Origin: Alitta virens | Taxonomy: Eukaryota; Annelida; Polychaeta; Phyllodocida; Nereididae | Length of the DNA: 64,000 nucleotides | Assembly: GCA_932294295.1 (NCBI GenBank) | Contig: OW028574.1 | Coordinates: 10,178,215 to 10,242,214, forward strand | Reading direction: 5' to 3' | Shown: positions 47,925 to 60,200 of the stretch, one piece after another | How the letters are laid out: each line of letters begins with the position of its first letter | Numbering within the stretch: position 1 is the first letter of the stretch | The notes under the pieces: generated by a model | Databases searched by the model: none | What the model was told of the DNA's origin: nothing | The model's input: only the letters and a program-made list of their open reading frames with translations | Made by a program: the position numbers and the translations under genes

Positions 47925-48110
47925 ATAGAAAGATAGATAGATAGATAAATAGAAGGACAGAAGGATAGATAGATAGATTAATAGATATATAGATAGATAG
48001 ATTGATTGATATGATTGATATATTGGTTGATATATTGATACATATAACATAGATACATATATAGATAGATTGATTTAGATTGATATGATTGATAGATTGA
48101 TAGATAGCTG

Positions 48111-48143
<33 letters not shown>

Positions 48144-48226
48144 TTAGATAGATGGATAGATATATTGATTGATTGATTGATAGTTTGATAGATAGATAGA
48201 TATTGATTGATTGATAGATAGATTGA

Positions 48227-48274
<48 letters not shown>

Positions 48275-49020
48275 AATAGATTGATAGATTGATTAATATA
48301 TTGATTGATTGATTTATAGATTGATAGAAATATAGATAGATTTATTTATTTATTGATTGATAGATAGATATATAGATTGATTGATTGATATATTGATAGA
48401 TTGATTAATATATTGATTGATTAATAGATTGATTGATATTGATTGATTGATTGATTGATTAATAGATTGATAGATATATTTATTGATTGATAGATTGATA
48501 GATATATTGATTGATTGAGTGATTGATTGATAGATTGATAGTTAAATTGACTGATAGATAGATTGATTGATGGATTCATATATTGATAGATTGATATGCA
48601 GGCAGGTAGGCATATATAGATGGATAGAAGGAAAAATAGGTAGATAGATAGATAGATTGATTGATACATTGATACATTGATAGATGATAGATAGATCGAT
48701 TGATAGATAGATTGATAGACTGATAGATTGATAGATTGATTTATAGATTGAATGATTGATAGATTAATAGATTGATTGATAGATAGATAGATTGACTGAT
48801 TGATTGATTGATTGATATTGATAGATTGATTAATAGATTGATAGATGGATAGATTGATAGATAGATGTATTGATTGATTGATTGATTGATTATAGATTGA
48901 CTGATAGATAGATTAATTGATTGATAGCTGATGGATTGATACGCAGGCAGGCAGATAGATGGATAGAAGGAAAGATAGATAGATAGATTGATTGATTGAA
49001 AGAAAGAAAGAAAAGAAAAA
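47925..49020. repeat. GATA/GATT microsatellite, 1.1 kb
   Basis: Almost uninterrupted mixture of gata and gatt units, with short breaks such as gcaggcagg at about 48600 and 48945. It ends in a gaaa run next to the 3' end of a minus-strand LINE. Open frames here encode Ser/Ile/Tyr runs without meaning. Confidence 0.95.
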
Positions 49021-51900
49021 AAGTACGACAGTAACTTATATAATATATATATATATTATTTTATTGACAACGCAATATCAGTGCAGATACATGTGTCATA
49101 AAAAATAAAAATGAAGTAAAGGAAGAGAAGAAAATAATAATATATACATATAAAATAAAGAAAATATAATAAAATAAAGGCATGAAATTTTTCTAAAACG
49201 CTATAGTAAAAACATAAATAACTATATACAGCAGGTAATGAACTAATAAATATATGTATCTTTGAGCACCTAGTACAATTAACACAACTGGTAATACTGA
49301 TATATAATGAGCACCTATCACGAAGGGTTGAAACAAGATAACATACAATTCAGTCTACATAAGTGAATACAATGAACAAGATATGTACAAAAGAAAAAAA
49401 TAAATAAAAAAATAAAAAATAATAATAAAACACACACGCATATATATACAAATGAAAATCCAAACACTTGGAAACAGCTTTTTCAATGTGCCACCAACCA
49501 CTCTGATAGGTCCAAGAGGTAATGGACAATTTACCTGACTAATCAATTCCTAGTACTATGATAATTGAGAACCTAATACTTATGTTTTACGATCCAATTT
49601 TATTGCAATTTTTAAGAATTTTCCAAGGGCACAGATTAGGTTAGTATCTTTACTTGTTAATATTTGAAGGAATTTTTTAGATGGGTTAAGAACAAAGAAG
49701 TTATCAATACATTTACATTTACATACTATATCAAATAGGTTATTGCGAATGGCATTAAATTGTTCACAGATCATTAGGCAATGAAATTCATCTTCAACTT
49801 GATTAAGATTGCATTTTTCACAAGTTCTTTCCTCAGAGGGCACAAATGGGCGTTTGTGCCTACCTTATTCGATATTTAAGTTGTGAGAGCTCAGCCTGAA
49901 ACGAGCTATATTACAATAAATTGATTTAGGAAAGTCATGATACAAATAGGGTTCTATTCAAATATCTTTCTTGAATATTTTATAAGTTCTTAGTTTGGGG
50001 TTACGTACGCTATCATTGATCTCATGCAACATCTTGGCATGGGCCTGTTCATACACTGACACGATTGTCTTGTTTAAGTCAAACTCATTATGGTTCATAT
50101 TGAGGGTCTCGGTGACCTTGCAAAGTCTCGTGAGCCAACATGTTACCCTTTTGATATAACTCAGTCTGAATCTCATAGCAACTTCGCAGAAGTGAGGACC
50201 TGAGTCTATTTAGAAATTTTAATGCTGAGACCTGTTGTCTGACAAACAGCAGAAACCTCCCAGTGTCTGCTAAAATAGCTATTGTTGAAGTTTGACACCT
50301 GACACCCAGTATGTTCTTGAGAAATTTCATTTGTACTTTTTCGAGGGTGTCGATTTGTTTTTCTGGGAACCATATTTCGCTATTATATTCAAGTATTGGC
50401 AGTATATGGGTGTCGAACATTTTCATACTTAATTTAGGGGGCAGACAGCCCGCAGTGGACTTTGTATTCTCCTTAAGTGCATACATTGCTTTCTGTGCTT
50501 GAATTGCTAGGTGTTCATACATTGCTTTGTGTACATTTTTTTAATTACAAAGAACATGTCCTAAATATTTGTATGAGTTAACTACTTCTAAATCTTTATT
50601 TCAAACACTAAAGTTGTAGTTTTTACAAGCAATATTTTGCTCATTTTTATGGAAGATCATGACTTTACTTTTTTGAGAATTGATAATCAAATGCCACTTC
50701 CTACAATAGGCTTCTAGATTGTCTAGGAGTGTTTGCATACCATCTTGACTTTCTGATATCAGCACAAGATCATCAGCATAGAGCAAATGTGTGTAAGTAG
50801 TACTATTAATTTTCACTCCACATGTCTGATCTAGATATTCACACATATCCGATAAATACAAATTAAAGAGTTTTGGACTTACAATCCCACCCTGAAGAAC
50901 ACCATGGGTACTATCTATGCTAGCACCTAATTCACCCTGCCATCTAACTTTAGCACTGGATTTGGAGAACATGCTTTCTATTATTCTTACTAGTCGACCA
51001 CCAGAACCCTTCTTACTCATTTTGTAATACAGAAAGGTACGATTGACAAAATCAAATGCTTTCGAGAAATCTATAAATGTTATATATAAGGTTTTTCGAG
51101 TTGATTTATAATGTGATATTAGAGAGTCTATTATGAAAACATTATCACTAGTTCTGCAGCCTTTACTAAAGCCAAATTGATTAGGATCTACAATGTCTGT
51201 AGCCTCACTTTGAAAGACCAATCGTTTATTTATAATTGATTCAAATATTTTACCCATACATGCCATCAGTGTTAATTTACGATAGTTGTCTGGTTCATCG
51301 TGGCTACCTTTTTTATGCAAGGGTTGAATGATTCCTTCGGACCACTTATCCAGATAAACACCCTTTTCCCAAATATAGTTGAACAGTGTTGTAAGGGGAT
51401 GGAGTAAGTAATCGGTCGGAGAGATATTTGTAAAATTCATTACCAATTCCATCTATACCAGGGGCTTTACCTTGCTTTAAGTTTTTCAGTTCAGTCTGTA
51501 CCTCATACAATGTTATTGGCATATCTGTCATAAATGCAGCAGAATCAGAGGGCATGTTAAGATTTTCTAATTGGTCCTCTATATCTTTCAAGAATTGGAT
51601 GTCGAAATTAGATACAGACTCGCTAGGTGGGGATTGTACATTTGCAAAATACTTTTCAAAACATTCCAGATCAACAGTGCCTGCAGTAGTAAATTTATTA
51701 CTTTACTTTAGTTTATCCCAATATTTCCAATAATCACAGGGGTTTTTCCTTTCTAATGCACAGAGTTCATTTCTAATTTTATCTTGAAAGTTTCTCTTCT
51801 TTCTTTGTATAGTAGCTTTAAACGATTTTTTAAGGGAGTGGTACTGTCTGAACTTGTCTTGTTAGTTCAGATCATGAGTTTTAGCAAAGTCATTGATAAC
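49021..51900 (-). mobile_element. Non-LTR retrotransposon, 5'-truncated, damaged
   Basis: Read leftwards, about 51900-51720 encodes the basic linker (RKNPCDYWKYWDKLK, then a stop). Next is LKQGKAPGIDGIGNEFYKYL (about 51450). After a frameshift come IIQPLHKKGSHDEPDNYR, LYITFIDFSKAFDFVNR, GVLQGGIVSPKLFNLY and THLLYADDLVLI to about 50604, with catalytic YADD intact. Further pieces are ILPILEYNSEIW (about 50400) and a C-terminal zinc cluster CEKCNLNQVEDEFHCLMIC (about 49800), with a stop at about 49580. Three or more frameshifts separate them. The 3' end passes into A/T-rich DNA and the large microsatellite. The endonuclease is missing. The clade is uncertain; it differs from both other LINEs of the window. 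Confidence 0.8.
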
Positions 51901-51959
51901 ACGTTATAATGATAATTCACACACTGCATAATATCCATAGGCCAGAGTTAAAATTATTG

Positions 51960-52372
51960 TTCCGTCACAGACAGATAGACAGACAGATAGACAGACAGAT
52001 AGACAGATAGACATGTAGCTAGATAGACATGTAGCTAGATAGACATGTAGCTAGATAGATAGATAGACAGATACATGTGTAGCTAGCTAGATAGAGATAG
52101 ACAGACAGACATGTAGCTAGCTAGATAGAGATAGACAGACAGACAGACATGTAGCTAGATAGATAGAGATAGACAGACAGACAGACATGTAGCTAGCTAG
52201 ATAGAGATAGACAGACAGACATGTAGCTAGCTAGATATAGACAGACAGACAGACATGTAGCTAGCTAGATAGAGATAGATAGACAGACAGACATGTAGCT
52301 AGCTAGATAGAGATAGATAGATAGACAGACAGACAGACATGTAGCTAGCTTGATAGAGATAGATAGATAGAT
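51960..52372. repeat. Minisatellite of gatagaca units with atgtagctagcta
   Basis: A higher-order unit of about 34-38 bases (atgtagctagctagatagag then gatagacagacagac) repeats about ten times within gata/gaca DNA. Confidence 0.9.
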
Positions 52373-54289
52373 AGAAAGATTGAATTAAAATGTGAATGTA
52401 ACATTTAATATTTAATATTTATCAATGTTGAACAAACGTTTCAGATTTCTGCTTAAATAGTTGCGTGGCTGTATATACAAATAATGTGTTTCTTCTCCAG
52501 CTTCTATGGAGAGTTTCTACACCCCATTCTTAATTGATACCAATACAATGTACATGATAAGATGGGCTATCAGCTGCTACTGGAGGGGGTGAGGAGAGTG
52601 AGGGGGTGAAATCCCAGAGAGGTGAAGGGAGGGGGTTGAACACCCAGCATCAGCTGGTGTCAATCATCCGTGATAAAGATCTAAATTACCCCTTTTCAAG
52701 TGGATACTGCTGCCATCTAAGATATTATTAACGAACTGCAAACGCTACCAGAATTTAGTAACAGTAGAGCATTCCTCTTTTATGGTAGCTCTTATATCGC
52801 TACCATATTTTTGTTAATGATAGAGCATTACTGTTTCATGATAATTCACTGGACTGTTTACCCGTGGCTCACACAGCATCAGACCGGGCATCATCCGTCG
52901 GGTTTGGTACATATCCTATGTGTGATCCGCCTGGTGTCTGTGATTCACACCTCGCTGCCGCCAACTCACCTGTCGCCTTAAGCACCACCCCTTTTTGCTT
53001 CCAACAACTGTGGTGAAGTTGACAAAACATAATTCTATGACAGGAATACGGTTTCTCTGAGAAAACGGGTATGTGAGAACCCCCCTTTAACAATTTCTTT
53101 GTCATGCCTCATGAAAAAGAAATGTTGTGGTGGCAGCATAGCACTTTTTTGTGCATGAGGTGCCCTCTAGTGCAAACCAAGCCTTCAGCCACATGACACC
53201 AACTGACAAGAAGAAGAGGACGCCTATCCCTCCATGCCACAGCTTTACAATGAGGGGCCCATGGCCTATCTCCGTCCATGACGTTGACATTTACCTTCAA
53301 ACTGTACAGATCTTTACAAACTTAGCACCAGTACTTCTTTCACATGTTTTATGCTACATGTCTTTAGAAACATTTTATCTTTATTTCCATCTATACATAT
53401 TCATTACCTAAATTGTCAACATTACTGCCAGAAATGTATGTGCCAAAGATGTTTAACTTGCCAAACAGGTTCAATTATTCAAGAATTAAAAATTTCATTA
53501 AGAAACCCAACAATTTCTTTGTTATGCCTCATGAACATAAATGTTACAGGAGTTGCATACAATTCTGAGACAATGTTAAGTTACCATACTGTTACAAAGA
53601 ATAGTATTTGCTATCGAATTCTTGACATTATTAACAATTGTCCTGGGTGGGCAGGTGGGCAGGTGGGCAGGTGGGCGGTCATAAAACTTTGTCATAATAT
53701 GTCTAAAATAATGTAGTGGTGCCTTTGGGTGTTCACGTAAATAATATAGCACTTTCAAAATCAGGGCAAAATAAGGTAAATTCCTACTTCCATACAAAAG
53801 ACACTTTTTACATAACATGAATGAAATTGTATCAATAACATATCTAAATTACCTGATTTTTACACTTTTCAAACTTCATTTTGATATTCATTTCATGCTG
53901 ATTACATAATAATGGAGAATCAGTAAAAAAAAAATGCTAAAAATTGTGTTAAATTGTGTTTCCGAAGCAGAACTCTAGCATTAATGCACTTACCCTAACA
54001 ACATTTTAAATGTTTTTACTCTATATAGCTTAGCTGTGCATCTTGATAGTCACATTGACATATCTCAGCTGCGTTTTAAAATATTTGTAGAAAAATGAAA
54101 ATAACATTTAACAATTAAATTTTCGTTTCCAGTGCAGGACTCCCACACAAATGCATCTACATGCGTTCAAAACTAAAATACGAATATGTCTAAAATAGTG
54201 TAAAGATACTTTTTTGGGGTTTCATGACCATTAATGACAGATGATTTTATATAATAAGGAAAATATGAAAATTTGGTAGATATGTGAAG

Positions 54290-54450
54290 CCAGTTCCTTC
54301 TCCCCAGTTCCTTCTGAATTCCTTCAGAGATCATTGAGTTAGTGAACCCCACTTCCTTCTCCTAGTTCCTTCTCAGTTCCTTCTGAGTTCCTTGGGAATT
54401 GGTGAACCCAGTTTCTTCTTCCAGTTCCTTCTCAGTTCCTTTGAATAAAT
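54290..54450. repeat. agttccttct minisatellite
   Basis: The unit agttccttct recurs about ten times within a longer period of about 65 bases marked by ggtgaaccca/agtgaacccc. No coding sense. Confidence 0.7.
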
Positions 54451-54678
54451 TTGACCCAGTTTTGTTGCTGATGGTTTGACCTAATTTTCAAGGAACTCTG
54501 TCAATGATATATCTAGATTATATTTTCATAATAAAGCAAAATCTGGAAAAAATGCTAAAATTTGTGTTGCTTCCTTCATATTCCTTAGCATCCCATACGT
54601 AAATGTTGTACAATTCATAGATCAGTGAAGTTGTCTCCCCAAACCTGGCAGCTACCCAAAGATGTAAAGTTAGCTACC

Positions 54679-54780
54679 TGAACCCAGCTACCCGACAGCT
54701 ACCTGCATAGAAAAAACTAGTCTTTACAACCATTAAAGGGGTCAAATTCAGCAATACTTTCGGGTAGCTGCCAGGTAGCT
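54679..54780. repeat. Imperfect inverted repeat around gcagctacc
   Basis: ccagctacccgacagctacc at about 54681 and cgggtagctgccaggtagct at about 54758 are largely reverse complements, separated by about 55 bases. It may be a small foldback element. Confidence 0.5.
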
Positions 54781-55148
54781 GGAATTTTGCTCACCTCATT
54801 TTGACAGCTATTTTCACAGGCAATTAGAAAATCCATAATGAAGGTAAATTGAAGTTTATTCAGGAGCACCTGTCTCTGCTCGGGATCCTTGAATCTTCAT
54901 ACTCGCCTCTGTAGATTGCTTCACAAAAACCATGAAAAAATCTTAATTGTTTGGATTTGTTTTCCTTGAATGATATTGAGCAACTTTGTCAAGGGAACAT
55001 GGTATTGTGTTGATAATTCTAGCAAACTGAATACCCTTTATTGTGCATAAAATCTTTGAAACAGAATATTTAAATGGCAGGAAAAGAATAGACAATACTT
55101 TTCATGCTCACTTGGCTTTATTCTAAACAGAATGGATTGCTGTTAATA

Positions 55149-55519
55149 CAGTGTTCCTGCAGATTTACCTTCATAAAAAGTAAGATATTTATAACATCAT
55201 GCGCACATGAAAAATAAGACCACTAATATACACCAATATTTTTAATTTCATCATCCAAAAAAACAATCAGGGTATTGGCTATTAAGAAATACAATAAACA
55301 CAGTTCTTGTGTATTAAAAGAAAGTTAATAATTTATATTCATTCATACTTACCAAATCATCTGAATATTACAATGTGGATGTTAATATCCAAGTATATTT
55401 GCATCAAAATAAAATAATGTAAGACTTTGTGGACAAAAGTAAGACTTAATACAGGCCTTACTTTTTACAAAAATAAAGTAAGACTTTATCAGACTTCGTA
55501 ATAACCGACGGGAACACTG
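55149..55519. mobile_element. Small MITE candidate, ends CAGTGTTCC, TA flanks
   Basis: The left end cagtgttcctg and the right end cgggaacactg are inverted repeats, with TA directly outside on both sides (55147-55148, 55520-55521). This pattern fits Tc1/mariner MITEs. hAT elements can start alike, but no 8-base duplication is present. The 371-base interior has no coding signal. Confidence 0.5.
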
Positions 55520-56980
55520 TATCATTTCACACTTAACAGAATATAATGAAGAAATGCAAAAGTTAAAAAAATAGGACATCTTGGACTCTAATTGCATAAC
55601 AGGCTATGTAGGCCAAGTGGCAATTGTTTCGGTTCATCGCACACACTATATAAACACTCAAGATGTAATATTTGCCAAATTTTGTAAAACATAGCCAAGA
55701 TATGTCAGCGTGGCTATCACAAGGCACCACTAGGCCATATAGAGTGTTACTGTAAAATGTCATTAGGGTCAGTGCATTAGTGTTAGAGTTCTGCTCTGGC
55801 AATAAAAATGTAATGCCCGCCCTCCTGCCTGTTGGACCACTTAACAATTTAAATGATGCCTGTGTGCTATGTGGGATTCGCTGAGGGTTTAGTATTGTAG
55901 GATTCTTCTTTCACCCATTCTTAATTTTGTTCCTTTGCATATCCATTGGTTACTTTGGTATTCCTTTACTTTGTCTTAATATCATGCCATTTGATTATCA
56001 AATCTAAATAGCATTTTCAAATCTAGCTCTGTGCTTTCAACAAAATATCTGTCTTTAACTTATTCATTTGTTTCAAAGAGTTTCTTGACAATAATCGTAT
56101 TTGTATGGATTGGAAGGGATCCTCTGAAATCGCAGAGATCCATCATTGTGAGAAGTGAAATATTTTTATCTTGGAGGTGTCACCAATATATTTATGCATA
56201 TATATTGTATGTAATATGAATAAAATAATTCGAATTTCTGAGTTCTTTATTGCAATTCCTAAGACATTTTTGTTGAATAGACATGCAATAGCAGGCCTTC
56301 TTTTACATTTATGAAGAGATAGAAAGTAAGCGATAGGCTTTTTCCTTTTCTGCAGTTTTCATAGTCTGAGTTCTTTCTTGTCAGTTGTGGTTTATTTTAT
56401 GATATTTATCTGCATCTTATAGTTATGAGGCAGTCCTTGATAAATCCTCCTGTCCCGACCTTTCTTTCTCAATCATCCCATTGAAATCTTGGCTTAAATG
56501 CCTCAATCTGAGGAAATAAAACTGTTTGGTCATATATAATACACTCTCAGTGACTTAAAGGGGTGCGACTATCAGTGTGGCCAATGTTAATTGGTCCAAC
56601 CTGTCATGCAGACACCAAGAAATGACTATACTTAAAAACTGTAAAGTCTTGTCCAAATAAGTGTACGTTATGTCATGGTGGCTTATATAAACATTCTTAT
56701 GTTTATTTTTGTAGGACACTGTCTGAGCTCTTAACAAATAGTCTCAATTTCAGACCCAGCTTCGTACAGTAGTATGATGTTTGGCTGACAAGAATCTCTT
56801 CAATTCTGTTTATTAGTTGAAACTGTTGTGCTCGGGTTAGATATTTTGTTGGATGTTTTTTTCTCCAGTTATCAAATAAATAAGGAAATAAGAAACATAA
56901 AAATGTCTTTTAATAAATAAAACACCAACACACAATTTCAATGCTGGAACTGGGTTTATTTGGGTATATTTTGCAAACAT

Positions 56981-56986
56981 TTTATT
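56981..56986 (-). promoter_or_regulatory. Polyadenylation signal candidate
   Basis: tttatt on the plus strand is AATAAA on the minus strand, about 175 bases after the stop codon of the EGF/A/B gene. It is the first such hexamer I noticed downstream of the stop. Confidence 0.35.
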
Positions 56987-57000
56987 AATGGTGCAGGGAA

Positions 57001-57060
57001 GATTGTACGATACACAAGGCAAGGGGTGAAGATTTTACGATACATAAGGCAAGGGGTGAA
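57001..57060. repeat. 30-base tandem duplication
   Basis: gattgtacgatacacaaggc plus aaggggtgaa is followed by a second copy with two changes. It lies in the presumed 3' UTR of the minus-strand gene. Confidence 0.9.
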
Positions 57061-57158
57061 TAACATGGGGCTTTGATATGTTTGATAATCAATAATTTCA
57101 TGCTGAGTCGTCATCATTCATGCTGATTACCAGTAGTCATAAATCCATTGTGGCAATA

Positions 57159-57205
57159 TCAATAATTTTCATTTTCTGGCTGCGGCTCTGGTACTGGTTG
57201 CGGCT
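57159..57205 (-). CDS. Last exon: short Pro/Glu/Gln tail
   Basis: After cgaccag (acceptor) the frame EPQPVPEPQPENENY ends in TGA (57159-57161). The incoming phase fits the donor of exon B3 (phase 1). The acceptor is preceded at a distance by T-rich sequence. The tail is proposed from phase and stop, not from homology. Confidence 0.5.
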
Positions 57206-60200
57206 CTGGTCGTGGTTAGGTTCAGGAGTAACAGTTAAAAAAACAAAAAAAAACAATAAATGATTTATTATAAAAAAACAATGACTAAATTTTCTAGCAG
57301 CTAATATACATGTAATGGCTTCATATGAAAACCAGTGCTTGACATTTTGAATATCTCAGTTTTTAATTTGCCTTTTAAATAAGTGGAAATATCTCATGAT
57401 GTGCTGCATATTACAATGCAAGTTTTAGATACAATATTTAATGACTTTATTCTAGATTTTGACAGTATCATCTTTGAAAACTTATAATTTTGCTTATTTC
57501 TATAATATGACTAAGCATTCCATTCTACAGTGGATTGCACTCAATGTTATTCGACAAAATTTAATGTGTATTGCAAATAAAACACTGAATGACAGTGCCA
57601 GCAACGCTTATAACATTTCTGCCTTGTACAGGCTGCCATTGTCACAGGCATGCTTCAGCCAAGCTCAACGCATGCCCTTTTTTGTACACTAAACTATATA
57701 TATACCCACCTAAGCAGCATTTCTGGAACTTGATGTAGAGGTCATTGATGCCAAAACAGCGGTTATCAGAACAACCACAAGAGAAGACAAATTCGACCCT
57801 CTTGACTTCAATACCATCAACACCATAGTCGTATGAGTAGCTCTTGTATCCCCTAGATCCAAGGTCACTCAAACTGACAGTCTGCAGTGCAATGGTGAAA
57901 AGAATATAGAAGGTTGGCAACTGGAAAGTATTGCTCACTTATTCAAAGCTTATGTTGACTGCACAGTATTACTTGCAAATATGACATACCTGTGGGTCCA
58001 CTTGATTATCGTCAGCATCATATGGGATAATGTCAACACTCTGACCATCAATCTGGGAATTGAACTGCACGCTCAATTCATAAATGGTGTACACACAATT
58101 AGGGTTGTAGAAGTCCACTGTGTAGAATGGATTGTCATCATTATTCTTAAAAGCAGCATAGTTGTCAAATGGATCATTTTTGTTCAGCTTTCTCTTCAAG
58201 CTCTTCCTGAGTGGATGACCTTCTGCAATTGAGCTCATGGAGACTTTCCAGAACTTGTTATTTCCCTTTGAAAAAGTCCACTTGGCAACAGCTCCATTCT
58301 TGCATTCTGAAAGGTGACACCAAGATAATCATCTTATTGTTGTGTAACCACTGAGCAAACAGTGAATCAATCACGTTTCTATCTGAATCTTTGCATGTGC
58401 TTTTCATGATTCATGTGATGATGGATATAATTACCATATTCACAGTGGTCACCAGTAAATTGGTCACAACATTGACACGTGCAACATCCATCTTCCTCTA
58501 CTGGAGTTCCACCATTAAAGCAAACCCAGTCATCACACTTGTTGATTTCTGAAGAAATAGTTAAATATAACTCAAAATATTGAATAATCATGATTCCATG
58601 TCAACCCATTTTAAAATATCAGTAAAACATACTTGTTTCGCATTGGTCTCCAGTAAATCCATCAGGACAACAACATGTGCAGCATCCATCAACCTCGACT
58701 GGAGTTCCACCATTCTCACATTTGTAGTAGTCAGCACATTGTGGCTCCTCTGCTGAAAAAAAAAATCACAACATATTGAATCACATCAAAGCATATTTTA
58801 GCATGTATTTTAAATTCAGATGAAATGGTAATAAGTACCTCCTCCACACTTGGTGTATTCTCCATACAGAGCATTGATTCCGAAGCAATGTCCTGATGAA
58901 CAGCCGCAAGAGAACTCAAATACAACTTTGTCCACCTCAATACCAACGCAGTCAATGTGGAAATCTTGGTATTGTTTAGGATTCAAAGAATTCAGTGGAA
59001 TAACCTGGAGCATAAAACAGACATGTATTAAATATGGCACTACAGCCTTTTATGGTTTATATAGGATGTATACAAGCAGAAGCTGTAAGCAGAAGCTATA
59101 AAACATACCTCTGTTTTCACAACATTTTCATTCAAGTAGAAATTTACTGTGACACTCTGTCCTGAATACTGTGTGAAGAACTGACCCTCAATGAATTTAA
59201 GGTAGTAAGTACAGTCAGGGGCATCGTGGAAGAGCACAGTGTAAGTAGGAGCAGAATCATCACTGGCAAAGCCACCGTAGTTGTCATATGGATCACCATT
59301 GGTCAGTTTTCTCCTAAGGCTCTTTCTGATTGGATGACCAGAGGCAGTAGATGTCATCTGAACTGTCCAGTCTGGATTGTTGCCTTTGTTATATGACCAC
59401 TTGGCTATTCTTTTATGTTTGCACTCTGAAGAGCATGATATATATAACTTCAGCATTTTGAATGACAAACCCGGCACGACTAAAATGGGAATCCTATTGC
59501 AGTAAATTTCATTTAGGTAAGGATATCTTGAAATTTATAACAATAACAATGACATTGAAAATGTAATGATATAAGAGCTAACGTTGGTTTTCTCACCAAC
59601 TTCACAATGCTCTCCACTGTAACCGTCACAACATTCACATGCACAGCACCCATCCTTCTCCACTGGTGTTCCTCCATTCAGACAGACATAGTCCTCACAA
59701 TGATGGATCTCTGTGATAGGCATCAATTATTTTAGAGTGCATACAGTGTAATGTATGAGATGGAAGGTGTGCATGCCTTAAGACGTCCCTAAACATCACT
59801 TGTGAGTCCTGATTCTCACACCTCTCAGTCGAGAATCTGTTAATTTGGTCTGCTTTATCTGCATTCACGTTTTTCAGCTTTTGCTTTCCCTATTCTATGT
59901 AACCTATCAGATAATTTATTAGTTTTTTCTCAAACTTTCTAAAGTTTATTGTATTATACATATTATTGCAGAGTGTCTCATTCATGTAAACGAAAGTTCC
60001 ATTTACCTGTCTCACAGTAATTGCCTGTGTATTTCTGAGTACACACACATATGCAGCAGCCATTTTCCTCTACAGCAGTTCCCCCATTCTCACATTTCAG
60101 ATAGTCAGCACATTCTGTTTCAGCTGTAAGGGAATAAATATGTTTGTAATTGCTACCACAAGTTGGATTTATTACCATGTTATTTATGAAACAAACATTT

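Larger units (their letters stand above)
52373..57158. other. Intergenic region with small repeats, no gene seen
   Basis: No exon could be supported. Near 52855-53095 lies a GC-richer patch ending gggtatgtgagaacccccct then ttaa. It resembles the right end of the Harbinger-like family and may be a distant relative. The phrase aacaatttctttg with atgcctcatgaa occurs at 53091 and 53510. An 8-base unit gtgggcag repeats four times at 53645-53678. Other repeats are listed separately. Confidence 0.45.

Noticed and set aside
48421..48669. Tyr/Ser/Ile-rich open frame
   Set aside because: Translation of GATA/GATT microsatellite.
51960..52372. Regular direct repeats resembling a CRISPR array
   Set aside because: No unique spacers; it is a eukaryotic gata/gaca minisatellite.
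17403..57159. One giant gene joining the 57-64 kb and 10.5-17.4 kb exons through a 40-kb intron
   Set aside because: Attractive because of strand and shared domain, but a stop-containing tail exon fits after B3 at 57159-57205, so two genes are simpler.
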